DNA from: DASYTH01 sp035762905
GTDB taxonomy: Bacteria; Actinomycetota; Actinomycetes; Mycobacteriales; Pseudonocardiaceae
Direction: 5' to 3'
Length of the DNA stretch: 64,000 nt
Assembly (NCBI RefSeq): GCF_035762905.1
Contig: NZ_DASUCC010000080.1
Coordinates: 1 to 64,000, forward strand
Shown: positions 59,926 through 64,000 of the stretch, one piece after another
Layout of the letters: the number at the start of each line of letters is the position of its first letter
How positions within the stretch are numbered: position 1 is the stretch's first letter
Notes under the pieces: model-generated
Seen by the model: only the letters and a program-made list of their open reading frames with translations
Told to the model about the DNA's origin: nothing
The model's database searches: none
Made by a program: the position numbers and the translations under genes

Positions 59926-59933
59926 CGCGGGGA

Positions 59934-62537
59934 TCACCCGCAGACCTTGCCATTCAGTCGGAACAGCTCCGGGGACGGGTTGGTGGACAGCGGGGCGGCG
60001 CCGATCAGCGCGAAGACCACCGAGCGGCCGGGTTCGACGCGGCGGTTCCACGGCTGGTTGCGGGCGGACACCGTCGGGCCTTCCTGCCGCGCGTCGGCGC
60101 CCAGCGCCAGGCGGATCCGCTGGCCGGTGGGGTAGGACCAGGAAACGGTCCAGCCGTCCAGCGCCGTGCGGGCGGTGTTGGTGACGCGGACCTCGGAGAC
60201 GAAGGCGCCGGGCCACTGGGCGTGCGTGCGGTAGCCGACGGTGCAGGAGCCGGGCGCGACCGGGGCGCCGTCGGCCTGGTCGGCCAGGAACGAGGCGATC
60301 CAGGCGAGGGCGGAGTTCCAGTTGATCGCGACCTCGTTGGTCGAGTACGACTGGATGTCGTCGACGTAACAGAACTGCGGTGCGCAGCCGTCGAGCAGCT
60401 CGTTGGCGAACGGGTCCTCGAGGTTCGCGTTGGCGCCGCCGGCGATCGAGCCGTCCGGCGGGTGCGGGGAGTTCGGGTCGAGCTGCGCGCCGAACATCCG
60501 GCTGTGCTGGTTGCGCGGCGCCTTGGTGCCCCAGCCGGTGACATAGGAGTGGTTCAGGGCGTTGCGGCCGAAGATGTAGTCCATGGCCTGCACCGCGCCG
60601 TCCCGGTAGCGGCGCTCACCGGTCAGGTCGAACGCGGTCGCGAGCACGATGGCGTTGTTGATGATGTTGCTGTTCGAGCCCCAGAAGTAGTTGTTGCGGC
60701 CGCCGGGCATCGGCAGGCCGTAGGCCTGCCCGGAAAGCGTGGCCAGGTAGGCGTCGGCGCCCTCGGTCACCGAGCGCCGGATCGCGGCCCGCTCCGCCGC
60801 GGGCAGCCCGTTGGGCACGGTGGCCAGGTCCAACCGGCCGAGCGCGGCGGTGGCCGGCCAGTTGAACCCGGTCGCGGCGAACACGTCGCCGGTGTGGTGC
60901 GGCGAAGATCGCAGGTCGGCAAGGAACGCCGACTCACCGGTGGTGAGGTACAGCTCGGCGGCGGCCCAGTAGAACTCGTCGCTGACGTCGCCGTCGCTGT
61001 ACGCGCCGCCGCCGTTGCCGTCGTTGGGGTCGGCCAGGATGTCCGGGTGCGCCTTGGCGGCCGCGTACGCGGTGCGGGCCGCGGCCAGGCACCGGGTGGC
61101 GAACGCCCTGTCGTACGGCAGGAACAGCCGGCCGCACTGCGCGGCGGTGGCGGCCAGGTTCAGCGTGGCCGCGGTGTTCGCCGGGTGCAGCTCACGCAGC
61201 ATCGGGTCGTCCTCGGGGGCCAGCGGCAACCCGGTCCAGGCGTTGTCGTGCACCTTGTGGTGCGCCATGCCGGCCAGCGGCTGGCCGGCCGGAACCTGCA
61301 TGCGCAGCAGGAACTCCAGCTCCCACCGGGCCTCGTCGAGCACGTCCGGCACCTCGTTGCCGCGCTCGGGCACCCGCAGCGTGCCGTCGGCCAGCGCGCC
61401 GGGTACGGCGGTCGGCGCGGTCAGCGTGCGCTCGTAGGTGTTGAGCAGTTGGTAGGTGGCGATGCCGCCGTTGACCACGTACTTGCCGTGGTCGCCCGCG
61501 TCGTACCAACCGCCGCGCACGTCCAGCCGGTAGTCGCAGACGCCGGGCTGGCACGGCACGTCGGTGTCCCCGGTGTTGGGCGCGACGCCGACGTGCCCGG
61601 CCGGGCGGGCGTACTGCTCCCCGTGCAGCGCGCCGTCGATGGCGATGCCGCTGCGCTGGATCGCGAAGAACTCCAGGGCGTCCGACCGCAGCGCCTGGTA
61701 CACGTCGCCGATGGCGAACGGGTAGCTGGTCTCGCCGTCCGCGGTCAGCGTGTACGCGGTCCCCGGCGCGGTGACCCCGGAGAAGTCGATGGTGTGCACG
61801 TTCTGGTTCGACGCGGTGTCCACGCCGCGGGGCGTGGACAGACCGCTGGCGACGACCCGACCGCCCTGGTCGGCCAGTGACCAGGACAGCGGGTCGGTCG
61901 CCGCGGTGACAACGGTGGCGTTCTTCGGTCCCTGCGAGAGGTAACCGACCTGGTTGACACGGACCCGCGGACCCGTGTCCGGCACGTACACCGGCGGCGG
62001 CGCACCACCGGTGAGCGAGACGTTGTCCAGGCAGAGCGTCCACGGCTGTGCGCTGCCGCCGATCTGGAACGCCACCTGCTCAATGTCGCTGTCCACCCCT
62101 GAGGTGAACGCGAAGGAGAAATGCTGGGACTCCGGGCCGAGGATGACCGGCCGGGACAGCCGCTCCGGCCACGGCTCGGTCTGCTGCTGCACCTTGGCCA
62201 GCACCCCGACCGGGACCGACGCCGAGGCGTCGAAGGAGAACTCGTAGGACTCGCCGTTCTGCAGCGGCAGGTCGTTCTGGCCGATGATGGCGTCCCACGG
62301 GTTCGCCGTCGCGCCCGGCACCTGGGCACAGAGCCGCCCGTCGGTCACGGCGGACGGGACGTTGCCGGTCCACCACCATGGCGCCGTGCCGGCGTCGAAG
62401 GTGCCGTTCTCGATCAGTTCGACCGGCTGGGCCTGGGCGGATCCGGTGATCCCGGCGAGTCCGCTGGCAGCGAGGGCGGTCAGGGCGACGAGTCCGGCGA
62501 GCCGGCGAGGGGCACGTCGGTGTGCGGGGCGGTTCAC
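59934..62537 (-). CDS. GH9 cellulase with CBM4/9, Ig-like and CBM2 domains, secreted
   Basis: The 867-residue modular enzyme has a signal peptide (LAGLVALTALAASGLAGITGSAQA). A CBM4/9 domain is at about residues 38-180 (LIENGTFDAGTAPWWWTGNV). The cellulase N-terminal Ig domain follows (RVRVNQVGYLSQGPKNATVV). The GH9 barrel has GGWYDAGDHGKYVVNGG with the catalytic Asp residues, HHKVHDNAWTGLP, NALNHSYVTGWGTKAPRNQHSR and the acid in YSTNEVAINWNSAL. A C-terminal CBM2 ends ELFRLNGKVCG. This is the layout of actinomycete exo/endo-cellulases. GTG 62537 follows AAAGGA. Two CebR/CelR boxes lie upstream, linking it with GH6. Confidence 0.93.
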   Translation of the reverse strand: MNRPAHRRAPRRLAGLVALTALAASGLAGITGSAQAQPVELIENGTFDAGTAPWWWTGNVPSAVTDGRLCAQVPGATANPWDAIIGQNDLPLQNGESYEFSFDASASVPVGVLAKVQQQTEPWPERLSRPVILGPESQHFSFAFTSGVDSDIEQVAFQIGGSAQPWTLCLDNVSLTGGAPPPVYVPDTGPRVRVNQVGYLSQGPKNATVVTAATDPLSWSLADQGGRVVASGLSTPRGVDTASNQNVHTIDFSGVTAPGTAYTLTADGETSYPFAIGDVYQALRSDALEFFAIQRSGIAIDGALHGEQYARPAGHVGVAPNTGDTDVPCQPGVCDYRLDVRGGWYDAGDHGKYVVNGGIATYQLLNTYERTLTAPTAVPGALADGTLRVPERGNEVPDVLDEARWELEFLLRMQVPAGQPLAGMAHHKVHDNAWTGLPLAPEDDPMLRELHPANTAATLNLAATAAQCGRLFLPYDRAFATRCLAAARTAYAAAKAHPDILADPNDGNGGGAYSDGDVSDEFYWAAAELYLTTGESAFLADLRSSPHHTGDVFAATGFNWPATAALGRLDLATVPNGLPAAERAAIRRSVTEGADAYLATLSGQAYGLPMPGGRNNYFWGSNSNIINNAIVLATAFDLTGERRYRDGAVQAMDYIFGRNALNHSYVTGWGTKAPRNQHSRMFGAQLDPNSPHPPDGSIAGGANANLEDPFANELLDGCAPQFCYVDDIQSYSTNEVAINWNSALAWIASFLADQADGAPVAPGSCTVGYRTHAQWPGAFVSEVRVTNTARTALDGWTVSWSYPTGQRIRLALGADARQEGPTVSARNQPWNRRVEPGRSVVFALIGAAPLSTNPSPELFRLNGKVCG

Positions 62538-62561
62538 GGCAGGGTCCTTTCACCGCGTAGC

Positions 62562-62579
62562 TCTGGGAGCGCTCCCAGA
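62562..62579. promoter_or_regulatory. CebR/CelR operator 1 before GH9
   Basis: TCTGGGAGCGCTCCCAGA is a perfect 18-bp palindrome containing the canonical TGGGAGCGCTCCCA, 25 nt before the GH9 start. Confidence 0.9.
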
Positions 62580-62630
62580 TGCGCCTACAGATCGTTGCGG
62601 GTATGGGGCGGAGTTGTCAACGGTTACTCC

Positions 62631-62644
62631 AGGGAGCGCTCCCA
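62631..62644. promoter_or_regulatory. CebR/CelR operator 2 before GH9
   Basis: AGGGAGCGCTCCCA differs from the canonical box at one end base and lies 67 bp from box 1 (centre to centre), roughly six helical turns. Confidence 0.75.
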
Positions 62645-62743
62645 GCAATCGGCAACCAAGTCCATTGTGGACGATTCACCGATCCGGCGAACTCCCCCGC
62701 GAAACCGGCGGCGACGGCCGGATCCGCACCATTCCGGATAACC

Positions 62744-62760
62744 TCTGGAATTATTCCAGA
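62744..62760. promoter_or_regulatory. Unassigned palindrome upstream of GH9
   Basis: TCTGGAAT-T-ATTCCAGA has perfect 8-bp arms in an AT-rich patch 207 nt before the GH9 start, between it and the 3' end of the methyltransferase gene. The rest of 62538-62838 holds only the two CebR boxes. Confidence 0.4.
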
Positions 62761-62838
62761 ATACGGCGCGCGAAACCACGGCATTGCCACGGGCAAATGT
62801 CCCCCGGCAACCGGAGGCGACGCAAACCCGGTTTCCGC

Positions 62839-63672
62839 CTAGGGTTTGCGGCCGACGCCGACGTGAATCGGCGTTCGTTCCGGATGCCGCCTCGCGTCCT
62901 CGTCCTCGGGCTCCGGACGCCACAGCGGCACCGGCACGATCCCCGGCTCGGCGAGCTCGAGCCCAGTGAAGAACAGCCGCATCGTGATCGAGTCGCGCAG
63001 GTAGACCGACGGCCGGGGTCCGAGGTTCATCTGGGCGAAGGTCTCCAACGCCGACGTGAGGTACTCGTCCGGCCCGTGGTGGGTCATCGCCAGGTAGCTG
63101 CCCGGAGCCAGCGCGTCCAGGTAGCCGGCGATCACCAGGGCCGGGTCGGCGGAGTCCGGAACCTGTTGCATCGTGGCGATTGCCAGCAGGGCCACCGGCT
63201 CGTCGAGGTCGAGCAGCCGCCGGGTCAGCGGATCGGCCAGCACCTCCGTCGGCCGCAGGAAGTCCATCTCCAGGTAACCGGCGTTGCCGTTGCCGGCGAG
63301 CAGCAGCCGGCCGTCGGCGGCCACCCCGGGGTCGTTGTCGACGTAGACCACGCGGGCCGGCGGCAGGTGGTCCCGGGTGAGCTCGTGCACGTGCCCCTGC
63401 GCCGGCAGGCCGGATCCGAGGTCCAGGAACTGGCGGATGCCCTGGCCGAGCAGGTAGCGCACGATGCGGCCGAGCAGGGCGCGCTGGGCCCGCACCAGAT
63501 ACGGGATGTGCGGCGCCACCATCGCGACATGGTTGGCATACACGCGGTCCTGCTCGCTGTTGTGGGTGCCGCCGAGCCAGTAATCGCGAATACGAGCGAC
63601 CCTGTGCCGGTCGGCATTGTTCTCACCCGGACCAGCTGTCATGGGTAGAGCCATTCGTACAACGCCATTCAT
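62839..63672 (-). CDS. SAM-dependent methyltransferase-like protein (PF04672/DUF574)
   Basis: The 277-residue protein matches the actinobacterial PF04672 family: NNADRHRVARIRDYWLGGTHNSEQDR near the N-terminus, the SAM-binding motif QFLDLGSGLPAQGHVHEL, VVYVDNDPGV, and LAIATMQQVPDS. Substrates of this very expanded family are unknown. Three in-frame ATG codons (63672, 63654, 63642) precede the conserved part and none has a clear ribosome binding site, so the start is uncertain. Confidence 0.82.
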   Translation of the reverse strand: MNGVVRMALPMTAGPGENNADRHRVARIRDYWLGGTHNSEQDRVYANHVAMVAPHIPYLVRAQRALLGRIVRYLLGQGIRQFLDLGSGLPAQGHVHELTRDHLPPARVVYVDNDPGVAADGRLLLAGNGNAGYLEMDFLRPTEVLADPLTRRLLDLDEPVALLAIATMQQVPDSADPALVIAGYLDALAPGSYLAMTHHGPDEYLTSALETFAQMNLGPRPSVYLRDSITMRLFFTGLELAEPGIVPVPLWRPEPEDEDARRHPERTPIHVGVGRKP

Positions 63673-63848
63673 CCGTCGGAACGGAGTTTGCCCACGGTGG
63701 GTGAACCATCGACAGGGTACAGAGACCCTACTCCTAACGGGCTACACGCGCTAGTCAGTCATCACAGTCAGCGATCGTCATTCTTGTGCCATTTCTCTGG
63801 CCCGAAATTGGTCTCAACCATTGCGGATCCGGGGTCCCGATGGGCCCG

Positions 63849-64000
63849 TCACCGGGTGACGAACACCGCGACGGTGCGCGGTGGAACGGTGAAGGCGCCG
63901 GTCGACCGGGTGTAGCCGGCGGTGCGCAGCACCGGGTCGGAGCCGGACGCCTGCACCGGATGCAGGGCGTACCGGGCGCCGGCCAGCGCGGGGACGGTCT
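63849..64000 (-). CDS. Pullulanase-like alpha-1,6-glucosidase, C-terminal fragment (runs off window)
   Basis: The last 50 codons of a minus-strand gene end with TGA at 63849-63851 and read ALAGARYALHPVQASG, then SDPVLRTAGYTRSTGAFTVP and PRTVAVFVTR. The YALHPVQA(S/A)G...PxRTVAVFV ending is that of secreted actinomycete pullulanases (GH13, C-terminal DUF3372-type domain). The catalytic part lies beyond position 64000. It would join the GH15 at 53.8 kb in alpha-glucan breakdown. Positions 63673-63848 hold no other gene. Confidence 0.7.
   Translation of the reverse strand, partial: TVPALAGARYALHPVQASGSDPVLRTAGYTRSTGAFTVPPRTVAVFVTR

Overview
The window is about 70% GC with strong third-position GC, GTG, TTG and probably one CTG start, several leaderless-looking genes, Scr1/WhiJ-like XRE regulators with DUF5753, a DUF6879 gene and CebR/CelR-type operators. 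This points to a filamentous actinomycete, most likely Pseudonocardiales; the genus cannot be fixed from the sequence. No rRNA, tRNA, CRISPR array, insertion sequence or phage gene was seen. The theme is plant cell-wall polysaccharide degradation and sugar import under local LacI/GntR control.

Layout. 1-2.7 kb: a stand-alone TSCPD-domain protein, a small membrane protein, and two adjacent frameshifted genes (an XRE regulator and a GNAT acetyltransferase). 2.7-10.9 kb: a leftward operon GH3 > Gfo/Idh/MocA > DUF6807, divergent from a rightward LplB/LplC/LplA-type ABC importer. 10.9-14.4 kb: kelch lipoprotein, GH15 trehalase-like enzyme, NUDIX hydrolase. 14.4-18.4 kb: a sugar-acid module (enolase-superfamily dehydratase, FadR-type regulator, zinc sugar dehydrogenase, SMP-30 lactonase).

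18.4-33.4 kb: what looks like a complete xyloglucan utilisation locus. One operon encodes secreted GH3, GH12, GH35 and GH29. A second encodes an importer and a cytoplasmic YicI-like GH31 alpha-xylosidase. A LacI regulator follows, and near-identical palindromes built on GAAGCGCTTC lie before all three transcription units. 33.4-39.0 kb: a GH6 cellulase with a perfect CebR/CelR box, then GH10 xylanase > GH30 with their own LacI regulator and CCGAAA/TTTCGG operators.

39.1-42.6 kb: a DUF6879/XRE-DUF5753 regulatory cassette and small accessory genes. 42.5-50.4 kb: an HTH-cupin regulator divergent from a seven-gene catabolic operon of unknown substrate (M24-fold protein, E1 alpha, E1 beta, amidohydrolase, bicupin, atypical SDR, beta-hydroxyacid dehydrogenase). 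It is followed by a BxlEFG-like ABC importer at 50.6-53.8 kb. 53.8-64 kb: secreted GH15, a molybdopterin oxidoreductase, an XRE regulator, a CynX/NimT-type MFS transporter, a CBM4/9-GH9-CBM2 cellulase with two CebR boxes, a PF04672-type methyltransferase and the 3' end of a pullulanase-like gene that runs off the window.

Working model (inference): secreted enzymes cut cellulose, xylan and xyloglucan; three importers, none with its own ATPase and so probably served by a shared MsiK-type ATPase, bring in oligosaccharides; cytoplasmic GH3 and GH31 finish hydrolysis; released sugars or sugar acids may feed the oxidative lactonase/dehydratase module.
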